DNA of 64,000 bases from Anastatus disparis (GCA_017163975.1 JAFFSR010000090.1:255501-319500), one strand, 5' to 3'. Shown: positions 23,271 to 34,990, counted from the first letter of the stretch. Translations and numbers: made by a program. The notes: a model not told the origin generated them from the sequence alone.

Positions 23271-24415
23271 GGCTGATTCCATTCAGATTCATGCAGGCCG
23301 TCACTGATCGAATTTTTTTTTTCTTCTAAGTAATAAAAATACCTTCTATTATGTATATGAGGATAAAATTTATCTCGTAGAACGCTCAAAATAATTTTAT
23401 TTTTTTTACTACAGCAATTTTAGTGTTGGATGTAAAAACGAAAATTAAAAAAATTGAAAATGAACCTCTACTTTTAAATGACTATAGCTCCGTCAATTTT
23501 TAACCTTTTTGGGCGTTGTTTTAACGAAAATGTGCGGAATTCTGTCTAGTTTGAAAATGCAATCTCGATTTTTGTAATACAGTTTGATCTCACTGAGTTA
23601 TTTACGAAAAACCGAAAGAAAGCGATTTTTTTCAAACACGATTTTCTCAAAAACTATATTTTTCTTTTTTTTTTAAATTTTTATATGATTTTATACATGA
23701 AAAATACTGACTTTTAGGGTAGGTGAGAATATGCGATTTTGCTTTATTTTTTTTTAACAGATTTTTAAACGTTTTTCTTATATTTTTGATTTTAAAAGAT
23801 TGACCATGGCGCATCGTACTATTTCTCCAACTTTACGTGTTCTTACAACTATTTCTATGCTGTTATTTATTAATATATCGAAAATATCAACAATAATCTT
23901 TAAAATAAACCCCAAGTCGAATATTTTGATCAATTAGAACCAAAGTTACGACGATTCAAAGTTTAAAAAAAAAATGCTGAAACTTTAAATAAATATATTT
24001 ACTTTGAATTTTGAATTTTGAATTTTCAATCTGAATTTTGAATTTTGAAAAGAAGAACTTTTTAAATACTAAAATATATTATTTGGTCATTTTCAATGAA
24101 CAAATAATATGCGATACAATTAAGAAACGAACACTAATGAATTGAGAACTAATGTGAATAAAAAAATCCGAATTTGAATGAAACCTTTCAATTTACTTCT
24201 TGCCACTCATGTCTCGAAGTTTTGGCAGTGTAGATTTGGTTTTGTTTACTTTTCTAACAGTGAATCTTTCGAATACCTTTAATTTCTTTTGCATTTCCTA
24301 ACCATTCCATTTTTTTTGTCTGTCGAAAAACTTCTAACTGATCCTTGCGAATAACAAGAATGTTAATCGACGGAATATATTTTGACACATGAGTGGCGAA
24401 ATTTTCAGCGTTTTA
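23271..24415 (-). repeat. Inverted duplicate of the element's own 3' end
   Basis: Reverse complement of 26925-28065 at high identity, including the codons for KYTPSINILVIR..., KKMEWLGNAKEIKGI and SRHEWQEVN plus stop. It shows that the left terminus arose by copying the right end in inverse orientation. Confidence 0.88.
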
Positions 24416-25080
24416 TGATTTTATACATAAAAAATAGTAACTTTTAGGGTAGGTGAGAATATGCGATTTTGCCTAATTTTTTTGTTAACAGATTTTTTAA
24501 CGTTTTTCTTATATTTTTGATTTTCAAAGATTGATACCATGGCGCATCGTACTATTTTTCCAACTTTACGTGTTCTTACAACTATTTTTATGCTGGTATT
24601 TATTGATATATCAAAAATATCAACAATAATCTTTAAAATTAACCCCGGATCGAATATTTTGATCAATTAGAACCAAAGTTATGAAGATTTCAAGTTTAAA
24701 AAAAAATGTTGAAACTTTAAATAAATATGATATTTACATTGAGGAAACGCAATTTTCATTAAAGATTAAAATCTGAAGATATAAATATTTTAATTAAAAA
24801 AAAAGATATTTTGATGAAAGAATACATAACCATTTATCCTCTTTTTATAGTACATTATTATAATAAAAATTTTTTTTATTAAAGAATATAATTTTTTTAT
24901 TAGTTTGAATTTTGCGCCTAGAATTTGAATTTATTTTGTAGGGAGTTTACGTATGTCACCACTAGGTGGCGATGATTCGTTCTTTGCATTCTCATTAACG
25001 ACTTGACGCGTTTAAAAATATAAGAAAAGGAAGATAAAAAATGAAGATGTTTAAGAAAAATTATTTTTTTCGATCTGTCA

Positions 25081-27148
25081 TTGAACAGAATATCAATAAT
25101 GGCATCACTGATTGTTAAAATAAAGTGCAACGATTTAAAAGAAAGGCACAAAAAAGTTTTTTATGATTGCTCCAAAAGTCCGCTCAGAGAATTAGGTGAT
25201 CTAACGGAGTCTTTAAAGCGCTTGTATCCAAATACTTCTTTCTCTAGAGAAGCTAAAGTATGCCCTTCGTGTTACAAAATATTATTAGATGAAGTAAAAA
25301 ATGCGCCTATTTCATCGACTTCAAGCAGTCAACAATCTTTGGAAGATTTTATTCATAGTGAGGCTGTGGTAGAACAGATCAACGAGACTTCAAGTAATTT
25401 GAAATTAAACATTTCACGAATTAAAATGCCTCAAAGTATCAAAATCAAGATGCGAGAATCTTATTCTCTCCAAAAAAAAAAAACAAAAAAACGATGCATT
25501 TGATTCACAAATAGCAAGTAAAATGATGAAAGTCTACGATATAACGGATTTGCCCGCATTGAATGAAAATAATGAATGTAAAACAAATGATAAATGGCTT
25601 GAGAATATTAAAATTGCATTAGATAATTGTTCAAATTTTCTTGAAAAAGTGCGATTGTTGAGTATTATACCAAGTGATAATTCCAAAGATTATTTATTAT
25701 CAGTTTTACCAAATGTAACTATTTATATGATTGATCAAGCACGATCATTGGTAAATAATAAAAAAATTTACAAGCAGTCCGAGAGCCATTGTGGCCATTC
25801 TTTGGATAGTGAAATTGTAATGAAAGTAAAGGATTATTATCTGAACGATGATTTTAATTGTTCTCGTCAAAGTGCGAATAAAAGCAACACAGTATCTATC
25901 AAAGAAAATGGTATAAAAACTAAAAAAGTCAAACGCTTTCTTACGCGAAGTATAAAAGAAATATATCAATTATTTAAAGACGAAAATCCTGAAATGAAAA
26001 CAAAAATTGGTAAATCAACATTCTACGCTGTAAGACCGAAATGGGTTATATCACATCCACCCACCGATTCGTGTCTTTGCATTTACTGCGAGAATCTTAA
26101 ACTTATGTTAGATGCTTTAAATAATTATAAAAAAGAGAATAAACAAGACATTGCAGATTTGGGATTGAAAATATGTTCTTCACTTTTTTATTCAAAAGAT
26201 GATATGAAATGTGTACTAAGAGAATGTAAGGAATGTCCCATTGAAGATTCTATTGATTTACAAGTAATTTCTTTGACAAAAGAAGATTTATATGAAGAAA
26301 CAATTTATGGTGTTTGGGAAAAATTAAATTTACTGAATAAAACTAGCACAATTGAAAATTTCTCAATAGAGTTAAGAGAGCGCGCTCTCACTGTAAGTGC
26401 TCATAAATTGGTCAAAGAAATTCAACGTATAGCAATTAAAGAGGTTAAACTTTTAGCGAAAAATAATGACTTCAAATTAGTTATTCATGTCGATTTTGCA
26501 GAAAATTGGACAGTTCTGCTTTAAAATGAAATTCAAAGCTATCATTGGAGTAAAAACCAAATATCAATAGTTACGTCAGTATGCTATTTTGGAAATGATA
26601 AAACAGTCAGTTATGTCACCGTCTTTGACGATATTGAACATGATTCGTCTCATGCCCTAATGGCTATAAATTTAACTATTGACAACTTAAAACAAAAACA
26701 TATTGCGCAAGATCTTGATGAAATCTTAACCTTTTCCGATTGAGCTGCTAGTTATTTTAAAAATAGATATCAATTCTATGAGCTTTAAAACTCAAAAGTA
26801 AACAGAAAATGGCTTTTTTCTGCAACAGGTCATGGTAAAGGCGCTTGTGACGGTATTGATGGTTTAGTTAAACATTATGCTACCACGCATAATCTGTCCA
26901 AGAAGAGTGTAAATTTTATTAGAAACGCTGAAAATTTCGCCACTTACGTGTCAAAATATACTCCGTCGATTAACATTCTTGTTATCCGCAAGAATGAGTT
27001 AGAAGTTTTTCGACAGACAAAAAAAATGGAATGGTTGGGAAATGCAAAAGAAATTAAAGGTATTCGAAAGATTCACTGTTGGGAAAGTGAACGAAATCAA
27101 ATCTACTCTGCCAAAACTTCGAGACATGAGTGGCAAGAAGTAAATTGA
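25081..27148 (+). pseudogene. Transposase (GHGKGxCDGI family), copy A, frame-broken
   Basis: Two open parts (25081-25503; 25523-26524) and a decayed remainder to a stop at about 27146. An A-run near 25475 causes a frameshift, and stops at 26522, 26742 and 26788 replace sense codons still present in copy B. The N-terminus has a Cys motif (CPSCYKILLDE). The middle has CLCIYCENLKLM and CVLRECKECP, which look zinc-binding. Then follow HVDFAENW (likely first catalytic Asp), SD-stop-AASYFKNR (second Asp; SDGAAS in copy B) and ATGHGKGACDGI. That last block is a hallmark of a transposase-like family found in many insect and cnidarian genomes, as far as I recall. About 690 codons in total. Start chosen at the first ATG; MASLIV at 25099 is an alternative. 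Confidence 0.8.
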
Positions 27149-28065
27149 AAGGTTTCATTCAAATTCGGATTTTTTTATTAACATTAGTTCTCAATTCATT
27201 AGTGTTCGTTTCTTAATTGTATCGCATATTATTTGTTCATTGAAAATGACCAAATAATATATTTTAGTATTTAAAAAGTTCACCTTTTCAAAATTCAAAA
27301 TTCAGATTGAAAATTCAAAATTCAAAATTCAAAGTAAATATATTTGTTTAAAGTTTCAGCATTTTTTTTTTAAACTTTAAATCGTCGTAACTTTGCTTCT
27401 AATTGATCAAAATATTCGACTTGGGGTTTATTTTAAAGATTATTGTTGATATTTTCGATATATTAATAAATAACAGCATAGAAATAGTTGTAAGAACACG
27501 TAAAGTTGGAAAAATAGTACGATGCGCCATGGTATCAATGTTTTAAAATCGAAAATATAAAAAAAAAACGTTTAAAAATCTGTTTAAAAAAAATAAGGCA
27601 AAATCGCATATTTTCACCTACCCTAAAAGTCAGTATTTTTTATGTATAAAATCATATAAAAATTTAAAAAAAAAGAAAAATATAGTTTTTGAAAAAATCG
27701 TGTTTGAAAAAATCGCTTTCTTTCGGTTTTTCGTAAATAACTCAGTGAGATCAAACTGTATTACAAAAATCGAGATTGCATTTTCAAACTTGACGGAATT
27801 CCGCACATTTTCGTTAAAACAACGCCCAAAAAGGTTAAAAATTGACGGAGCTATAGTCATTTAAAAGTAGAGGTTCATTTTTAATTTTTTTAATTTTCGT
27901 TTTTACATCCAACACTAAAATTGCTGTAGTACAAAAAAAAATTATTTTGAGCGTTCTACGAGATAAATTTTATCTTCATATACATAAGAGAAAGTATTTT
28001 TATTACTTAGAAGAAAAAAAAAATTCGATCAGTGACGGCCTGCATGAATCTGAATGGAATCAGCC

Positions 28066-28450
28066 ATAATATAAATATAAATGATGTCCGCGCACATCTT
28101 GGAGCGTTCAGATTTTGTGAATTTGCAAGGAAAAAGTCCATGTCTGCATCGAAAAAGTTAGCACCATAAACAACGTTAAATTCAGTTAGACATTCAACAA
28201 AAATTCTCCGTCTTGATACGAAGAACCAAGAGTGTTACACGCTGCTTAACGATGTGAGAGTCACTTCTTCCGAGATGGCGTGGTGCATGCTCTTTCTCTA
28301 TATTTTCCTCTCTCCATGTATAACAGGGATAAAAATTAAATGAAAAAAATTTGAAACTATAATAATATAGTATAATATAGCATCAGTTTTGTAAATGAAA
28401 TCAAATTTCTGAAATTGATGCATCGTTATGTGTCTTATTTTTTGTTTTAG
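28066..28450. other. Region between transposon and R3H gene; possible intron
   Basis: Ends in TTTTTGTTTTAG, a good splice acceptor for the exon at 28451. On the minus strand 28213-28080 is open for about 44 codons (RRIFVECLTEFNVVYGANFF...) and GC-richer than the flanks, but has no upstream continuation or known domain. An upstream exon of the R3H gene was not found. Confidence 0.35.
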
Positions 28451-30128
28451 AATACTTGTCTTTCCGCCACTGAACAATTACAAGCGATTTCTCATCCACC
28501 AGTTAGTGCAAGATAGCTTTTTTAATTTGCTACAAACATTCTCAATCGGTCACGGTTTTGCTAGAAGAACTGTTGTCTGCTACAGATCTGACTTTATAAG
28601 GTATAATAAGATAAACTTTTTTTTAAATTACGAATTTTGCTCCTTTTACAATATGTTAAAATTAAATAAAAATTAAATGGTAAAAATTTTTTATATTTTT
28701 TAATAAACAATATCGAACATCCTGGTAATATTCAAATAAACCAAGCATTACAATAAATAATAAATATAAATATATGTATTCCTACCCCAATGGTATAATG
28801 GCCACTTTATTAACTCAAAAAGCGGGCCAGAAGAAAGATATTTCTGACTTTTGAAAGTTTAAGAAATAAAATACTTTATTCCCTCTTTTGCTGGAAATTG
28901 GAAACTTATAAAATTTAATTAATTGTTGAATTTTTTTCATAAAATCTGAATGTTTTATTGATCAAACATTAATATTTTATAAATGAAATATTAATATTTT
29001 ATTATTAACATATAATCCTAAATTATTTATAAAATAAACTAATAAAAATGATTGGAAAAGTATTAAATTTTAATAAAAATCGATATATAATAAAATTCAT
29101 AAAATTTTCAATTACATTTTTTATCGATTAAGCCTGCTTTTTTTAAATCAATAAAGTGGCCACTGTTGAGATACGAATAAAGCAGAATATGCCACTCGGG
29201 AGTAAAGTCTATTTCTTCCTCGGGAATTCACTTCCTTTGGAAGAAATATACGACTTTATTCCCTTGGTATATAACGTACTATTATTCACTAAATATTCAT
29301 TTGATTTAAGAACACCGCAAGTTAATGGTGATTGTTCGCCAACAACCAGCAAGTGTGTGATTAAAAAAAGCTTGCTTAGTATGGGAATTGAAAATCAATG
29401 TACGTCAACAGCATCACCTGAACGTAGTACTTACAAATCGAAACAGGGTAATTGAATGCTTATAACTTTCTTCTTTGTAACAAAGCATACTTTTCCAAAA
29501 TAAAAATAAAGACTAAATATTTCAAAACGTCGAATGCTATTTCCTAAATTTTTCTTTTTTAAATATTAATAACGAGCATTTATATTAAAATATTTTTATA
29601 TTTAATTATAAATTAGAATTAAAGGATAAAAATTTTGTTTTTTAATTTAAAAATTACGAAACTACTGAAACAAGTTCGATGCGGTATTTAAATATTTGTT
29701 AGATTAATTAAAAACGCATATTTAATTATGAATAAAGAATATATTTATATTATTTTCAGGTAAAGTCGCTCGGGCTATTGAAATATATCGACCACCTGCA
29801 GCAAGGCATTCTAGACTTGAAAAATCGCCTGTAAATTCACCAAATGAACAAACTTCAGATGCGTGTACAAGGTATATAAAAGCAGGCCGAAGCAGACTTT
29901 ATTACGGGCCAAGGCATATGCTTATTTATCATTTTTTCGCTAGTATAAAAGAGAATGCACGAAAATTTAAAATACCTTTATGAAATTCGTTTTTCTATTG
30001 TGATTGCCAAAAATATTCAAAGAAAGTTAAATGTTCGTTATAACTATTTATTAAACCCTCAAATACGGTCTTTTACTTTTAGGCGAAAATATAAATTTTA
30101 TGGAGGAAACATTCATTGTAATATATAA
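28451..30128 (+). CDS. R3H-domain gene of the R3HCC1/R3HCC1L type (partial, four exons)
   Basis: Predicted exons 28451-28600, 29311-29447, 29760-29871 and 30083-30128, each with AG acceptor and GT donor and with phases that join without a stop. Exon 1 encodes LVFPPLNNYKRFLIHQL, then FSIGHGFARRTVVCYRSDFIR. RFLIH supplies the Arg-x3-His of the R3H single-stranded nucleic-acid-binding domain, and the LVFPPL lead-in and RRTVVC end are typical of R3HCC1-type proteins. Exon 2 is Ser/Thr-rich; exon 3 has AIEIYRPPAARH, resembling the YVPPxRR segment of those proteins. Exon 4 ends in a stop after 14 codons; it is the least certain, and vertebrate members continue much further. Upstream exons are not visible and may lie beyond transposon copy A. 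Could be a truncated or pseudogenised copy, but intact frames and splice sites argue for a real gene. Confidence 0.75.
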
Positions 30129-30450
30129 TATATATATGCGTGATTTTTTACCCAATTGAGAAATAAGTTCTAAATGATGTAACAAGTGTTTTTGAAAATG
30201 TTCAGATTATTAGGAAGTCAACGCAAGAGGCTACAGGACCTCAAGGCTAAGATTTTTCATATTTTTTGCAGTTTAAAACGGTTTTCAGCACTATTTTATA
30301 CCTGGAAGATCAAGTCATTTGTAAAAATGGTAAATATATTTAAAAAATTGGCAATTCTCTGAGTTTTTAAAAAAGTTGGTTACAAGGTTAAAAAATGATA
30401 TCGAAATATCGAAAATCGGAAAATAAATTTTAAAAATTAGGAAAAAGGGC
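30110..30450 (+). repeat. Dispersed repeat family Q, copy 1
   Basis: Shares GAGAAATAAGTTC(T/C)AAATGAT, ACAAGTGTTTTTGAAAAT, TCAGCACTATTTTATACCT(G)GAAGATCAAGTCATT with the palindromic copy at 40800-42170 (which carries it inverted). It starts within or just after the last exon of the R3H gene. Confidence 0.65.
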
Positions 30451-30642
30451 TAACGATTCAAGCTTTGGACTTTTAAACATTTAGGGTTTTAGATTCAGAT
30501 GTTAGAAATATGCACCAATAAGTTCTATAATGATATTTTTTGGTGTTGAGCTGAAAAAAAATTTATACAAACTTAATAATTATTATTAAATGAAATTTAT
30601 TTATTATTCATGAATTATATATTTTCTCGATGTTTTTACTTT

Positions 30643-31430
30643 TTTGCTTTCTCATAGAGAAAGCATTGTATCGATAAAAAAATTATTTTTCTATTTTTTC
30701 GCTAATTTGTGCATATTTGTACTCAGGGAGTTGAGAAAAATGGTTTTTAGAAAATGTCTGTGTGTGTGTGTATTCATTTACCCAATTGGATCTCGAAAAC
30801 TACTCGATGGATATGCTTCAAATTTTGCATACAATTTATTTTTTTGTTTAACTCGTGCGGAAAATATTCAAAATTCGTTTTCTTAGTCTTGTTTTAATTT
30901 CAAAGCCATTTTAAAAATTAACAAAAAATTTTGATTTTTCATTTTTTTTTTTAATTTTATGCAAACTACTCGATGAATTCGCTCTAAAATTTGCATGGAA
31001 ATTATTTGTGATCACCAAAAAAAGGAAAAGTTTTTAAAACTAATTTTCTTAGGTTAGTTTTAATCATAGAGCATTTTGAAATTTTTGAAAAAATCGTTTG
31101 TATTTAGTTAGTGAATTAGATCTCGTGAACTACTCGATGGATTTGCTTCCAGTTTTGCATACAATTTATTTTTTTGTCTGACTGAGGGGAAGCTATCGAA
31201 AATTGGTTTTCTTAGCATAGTTTTTTTTCGAGCCATTTGAAGAATTTTAAAAAAATTTCGATTTTTCATTTCTTTTTGTATTTTACGTAAATTATTTGAA
31301 AAATTTGCTTGAAAATTGCCAAAAAAAATTTTGAAAACCAATTTTCTTAGTGCACTTTTAATTTTAGAGCATTTTTAAAATTTTTTTTTTAATTTTCATT
31401 ATCTTAAGCAAAAGGGTATTGGCGCTTTGA
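30643..31430 (+). mobile_element. Family T tandem-repeat element, left-end copy
   Basis: Begins with the hairpin TGCTTTCTCATAGAGAAAGCA, then repeated blocks of about 190-200 bp containing CTCGA(A/G)AACTACTCGATGGAT, TTTGCATACAATTTATTTTTTTGT and TTTTCTTAG. Only the left end is present. The plus-strand 80-codon frame at 30644 falls in this repeat and is not supported as a gene. Confidence 0.7.
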
Positions 31431-31544
31431 TGTGTACAGTCGGAGCAAATATGTAAATGCGATTTTATAACTAAATGTTTATGTATGTGTATATGTATTG
31501 ATGTATAAGTTTAATGTGTTAGTATATAATATATATACTAACCC

Positions 31545-31985
31545 CTCACAGCATTTCACATCTTCCAAAAATCTTCCAGGAACATTTCGTGAAAGATGAG
31601 AGAATACCCAAACCTTCCATTGAAATATTCTTGAAATGACTTAAGAATATTCTATGGAATATTCCAATGTGAGAAGAATCAAGGACATACGATTATCAAA
31701 GGAATATTTCATGGAAGATTCCCAAAATATTCCAAATCTTCCGTGCCAATATTCTGCGAATCTTCCATAAACATTCCACGGAATATTTCATGAAATATTC
31801 CTGCAAGATTCCTGAAATATTTCAATGAAAGATCTGAGATGTCCTAAATCTTCCAATGAAATATTCCAATGTAAGAAGAATCAAGGACATACGAATATTA
31901 CAGTAATATTCTATGGAAGATTCCTAAAATATTTCAAATCTTCCGTGCCAATATTCCAGGAAGCTTCCATAAATATTCCATGCTG
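31545..31985 (+). repeat. GAAnnTTC-rich array with a 202-bp tandem duplication
   Basis: Dense TTCC/GGAA motifs such as TGGAATATTCC, GGAAGATTCC, GAATCTTCC and GGAAGCTTCC. Two copies of a 202-bp unit are evident: AGAAGAATCAAGGACATACGA starts at 31672 and again at 31874. At least six perfect GAAnnTTC palindromes occur. These match the core of heat-shock elements, though no gene promoter is evident nearby. Confidence 0.7.
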
Positions 31986-32224
31986 TGTGGGCACGACCGC
32001 TATACGGAAGTGCCTCATATTTTCGACATCGCGAAAAATGTAACACTTTAAAATATATTATTTTATGATAAAAAACTTATTTTTATAGCAAAATATGACT
32101 ATTACAAGGCTTCCTTAAAATGTATGTATGGATGGTATGTGTGTGAGAAATCAAGTTTCCGAATTTTCTTAATAAGTTTTTATCCGATCTGAATAATTCA
32201 AACGGGGAATCATTTTAAATAATA
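31986..32224. other. Spacer without recognised features
   Basis: Mixed then AT-rich; nothing recognised. Confidence 0.3.
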
Positions 32225-32655
32225 ATACAAGTGAACGTTCCTATTTTTTAAAAAATCGTTGAAAACGTTTTTAAATAGGCGCCTTTTAAATGGTAAAAAA
32301 AAATGGATTTTTAGTAATAACTTAAAAAATACGATTTTTTTAAAAAAGTATATAAAATAAAAGTTATAGAATATAAAAAAATAAATCTTTTTTATATTAT
32401 ACATTTTTCTTTAAAGTTAATATTTTTCAAAGTTCATGAAAAATGTTGAAATCTAAGGCTTTTTAATGATAATTTGATAAATATTGTTTTAAAAAATATA
32501 TATATATATAATATTAAAACGATGTATCTTATTTTTTTCTATAAATTTTATTTTATATACTTTTTTTTTAAATTCCTTTTTTCCAAATTATCACTAAAAA
32601 TCATTTCTTCAACCTCTAAAAGGATAACTGTTTTAAAACCGCTCGAACGATATTT
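32225..32655. repeat. Diverged palindrome, about 200-bp arms
   Basis: The left arm phrases GGATTTTTAGTAATAACTT and AAAAGTATATAAAATAAAAGTTATAG are matched in inverse order on the right by AAATTTTATTTTATATACTTT and AAATTATCACTAAAAATC. Identity is perhaps 75 percent. The minus- and plus-strand short frames over it mirror one another. Confidence 0.6.
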
Positions 32656-33000
32656 ATTCATTTATTTATTTCTTCCAAAGTTACATATAACAATTACAGG
32701 CTATTACACAGTAGTTTTATTACATAACAAAACACTCAAACGCCGCAACCCTGCAAAGGAAAAACATATTTCCTGTTCGCAGGTCTGGATTAATAAGGTG
32801 TCAGTCAGTTAAACTGTATCCAATACAGCTATAACCACTTACCACACTAACTCACTTTCATACATACTGACAGCACGGATCCATGCCGGACTTCCTAACA
32901 CGGCTATGTACCATCAGGCCCACTCACACTCACACAAACTATCACTCTGGCTTGGATTAACTCTGTTACTATCCAAAACCAGTACATTGCATAATATATT
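32640..33000 (-). mobile_element. Possible LINE 3'-UTR remnant
   Basis: On the minus strand the sequence ends TGTAACTTTGGAAGAAATAAATAAATGAATAAA, a tail style of many insect LINEs, preceded by about 300 bp of GC-richer non-coding sequence. No RT frame is attached. Confidence 0.4.
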
Positions 33001-33234
33001 AAATATAATTATAAATTTATGTGTCAATCAGTTTAACAATGATAAATTATCTTAATTATTATATTATAACTTTTTATTATTCTGTATATTAAAAAAAAGA
33101 AATAATACAAAATAACACTTATTCTGTTTCACAACATTCTATTATACAGTATTGTTTAAAGATTTAGTACAAATAATATTTATTCATTCTGGAAAAACTC
33201 TGATAAAAAAACTCGTACGGCATACCAAACAATC
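33001..33234. other. AT-rich spacer
   Basis: Nothing recognised. Confidence 0.3.
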
Positions 33235-33751
33235 CTAGTACCAATACCTAACTAGCATTTGCCTTGCTGTTACCATTACGTCAGGAGACGCATTTCTATT
33301 TCTTGCATGTAGCATTCTTTCCATACTACTGAGACTAGTTCGATATGTCAGACCCGCAGCATAAGTTACTCTATAATGTGGAAACATTTCTTTATGCTGA
33401 TTTGACGAATCACATTTACATGATGATGTAAATACAATATCATCTATAATCACAAGATCCTTATCTGGTGGTTGATGTTTCAAAGAATATATAGAGTTTG
33501 TAAAAATTTGTTTCCCTCTTATACCTCTATCAAAATAGAATATTGTCCTATTCGAGGCTATATAGTTGATATCTCCGTAGATCATACGATAGTTGTTTGA
33601 CTTTAGCACAGGCATCCCTGGAGCTTCCATTACCTTTATTTTCTTAGCATTTTCTTCGACAATTTTATCTATTTCTGTTGAGACTGTTTCTATAGGTCTA
33701 TACTTTTCTACATTTAGACCCTTATCTTTACTTGTGGTAAAGATTCCGTTG
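33235..33751 (-). CDS. Unrecognised protein-coding exon or gene remnant
   Basis: Open on the minus strand from about 33751 to a stop at 33235 (about 170 codons; the first ATG at 33630 gives 131). The frame opens directly after TTTTGTTAG, a plausible splice acceptor, so the true 5' end may be an intron boundary. It has ordinary protein composition, with YGDINYIASNRTIFYFDRG near the middle, SSCKCDSSNQHK, and a conserved-looking C-terminus SSMERMLHARNRNASPDVM ending RYWY. Charged helix DKIVEENAKKIK at the start. No transmembrane segment. I do not recognise the family. A family T element lies 30 bp upstream, which could have cut off earlier exons. Confidence 0.5.
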
Positions 33752-33783
33752 CCCTAACAAAATATATGTTGACAAAGTTCCTG

Positions 33784-34990
33784 TTTTGCTTTCTCATAGA
33801 GAAAGCATTGTATCGATAAAAAAAATTTTTTTCTATTTTTTCATTAATTTGTACATATTTAGACTCAGGGAGTCGAAAAAAGTGGTTTCCAGAAAATGTC
33901 TGTGTGTGTGTGCGTGCGTGTGTGTGTGTGTGTGTGTGTGTGTATGATTTCAGTACGCCAAAAATATCTCGAGAACTACTCGATGGATTTGCTTCAAATT
34001 TTGCATGCAATTTATTTTTTTGTCTAACTGGGGGGGAAGCTATTGAAAATTGATATTCTTAGTTCAGTTTTTTTTTCGAGCCATTTTAATAATTTAAAAA
34101 AAATTTTGCTTCTTAATTTTTTAGGTATTTTACGTAAACTAATCAAAGAATTTTCTTGAAAATTTATATGGACATTATTTGCGACTGCTAAAAGAAGAAA
34201 AACCTTTACCAACTGATTTTCTTAGCGCACTTTTAATTTTAGAGCAATGTGAGAATTTAAAAAAAAAATTTTTTTCTTAATTTTTCTTTTATTTTATGAA
34301 AACCATTCGATAGATTTTCTCCAAAATTTGTATGCAAGTTATTCGCTATTGTCTGAGGAAAATTAGCTTTGGAAAACTCATTTCTTCAGCGCAGTTTTAA
34401 TTTTAGAGCATTTAGAAAATTTTTGAAAAAATGTTTATTTCAGTTGAATTTTGAAACTTAAAAAAAAATTTTTCATTTTTTTGGGTCTTACGTAAACTAC
34501 TCTAAGAATTTGTTTAAAAATTTTTATAGAAATTATTTGCTACTGTTTAAATAAGAAAAACATTTGAAGGTTGATTTTCTTGGCATACTCTTAATTTTAT
34601 AGCATTTTTAAAATTAAAAAAAATTTTTTTTTTTTATTTTTTTTCTATTTTACGAAAACCATTTGATAGATTTGCTCCAAAATTTGTATGCAAGTTTTTT
34701 GCTACTGTCTGAAGAAAACAAGTTTTTGAAAACTAATTTTCTCAGTGCAGTTTTAATTTAGGAGAATTTTGAAAATTTTCATACAAATTTTTATTTTTCA
34801 TTTATCTTCTTTCTTAGCGTGGTTACGATTAAAAATTTCGTGGTTATCGTTCTTTTAAAGTACAAATTTATAAATAAATATTAATGTTAAACAATTTTTT
34901 CACATTAAAATCACATTTAAATAAATATAAAAAAATTAATGAAACTCAAAGAGCTCTATGAGAAAGCATTCCACCAAAGCACTTGGCAGC
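33784..34990 (+). mobile_element. Family T tandem-repeat element, copy with both ends
   Basis: Left end TGCTTTCTCATAGAG (33784-33798) and right end CTCTATGAGAAAGCA (about 34955-34969) are a 15-bp inverted pair. A further 25 bp to the right (CCAAAGCACTTGGCAGC and a T-run) recurs in the other right ends. The body is about six diverged 190-bp blocks with TACTCGATGGATTTGCT and TTTTAATTTTAGAGCATTT. A (GT)n run lies at 33900-33945. No gene. Terminal hairpins recall Helitron or rolling-circle ends, but neither TC nor CTRR termini are clear. Confidence 0.65.

Larger units (their letters stand above)
23271..28065 (+). mobile_element. DDE-type DNA transposon, copy A
   Basis: Inverted termini GGCTGATTCCATTCAGATTC and complement start 1.14-kb inverted repeats (23271-24415 and 26925-28065). 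A decayed transposase gene (25081-27148, plus strand) lies between. The left terminal repeat is not only UTR: it carries an inverted copy of the last 70 or so codons of the transposase (24200-24412) and of its 3' flank. Part of that flank appears a further time at 24410-24735. With an 8-bp target duplication, MULE-, P- or Novosib-like groups are possible; I cannot decide. Confidence 0.85.

Noticed and set aside
29156..29310. Extension of exon 2 upstream to the ATG at 29156 as a separate gene start
   Set aside because: The splice acceptor at 29310 joins exon 1 in phase and gives the expected IRTPQ continuation; the upstream codons have no family support.
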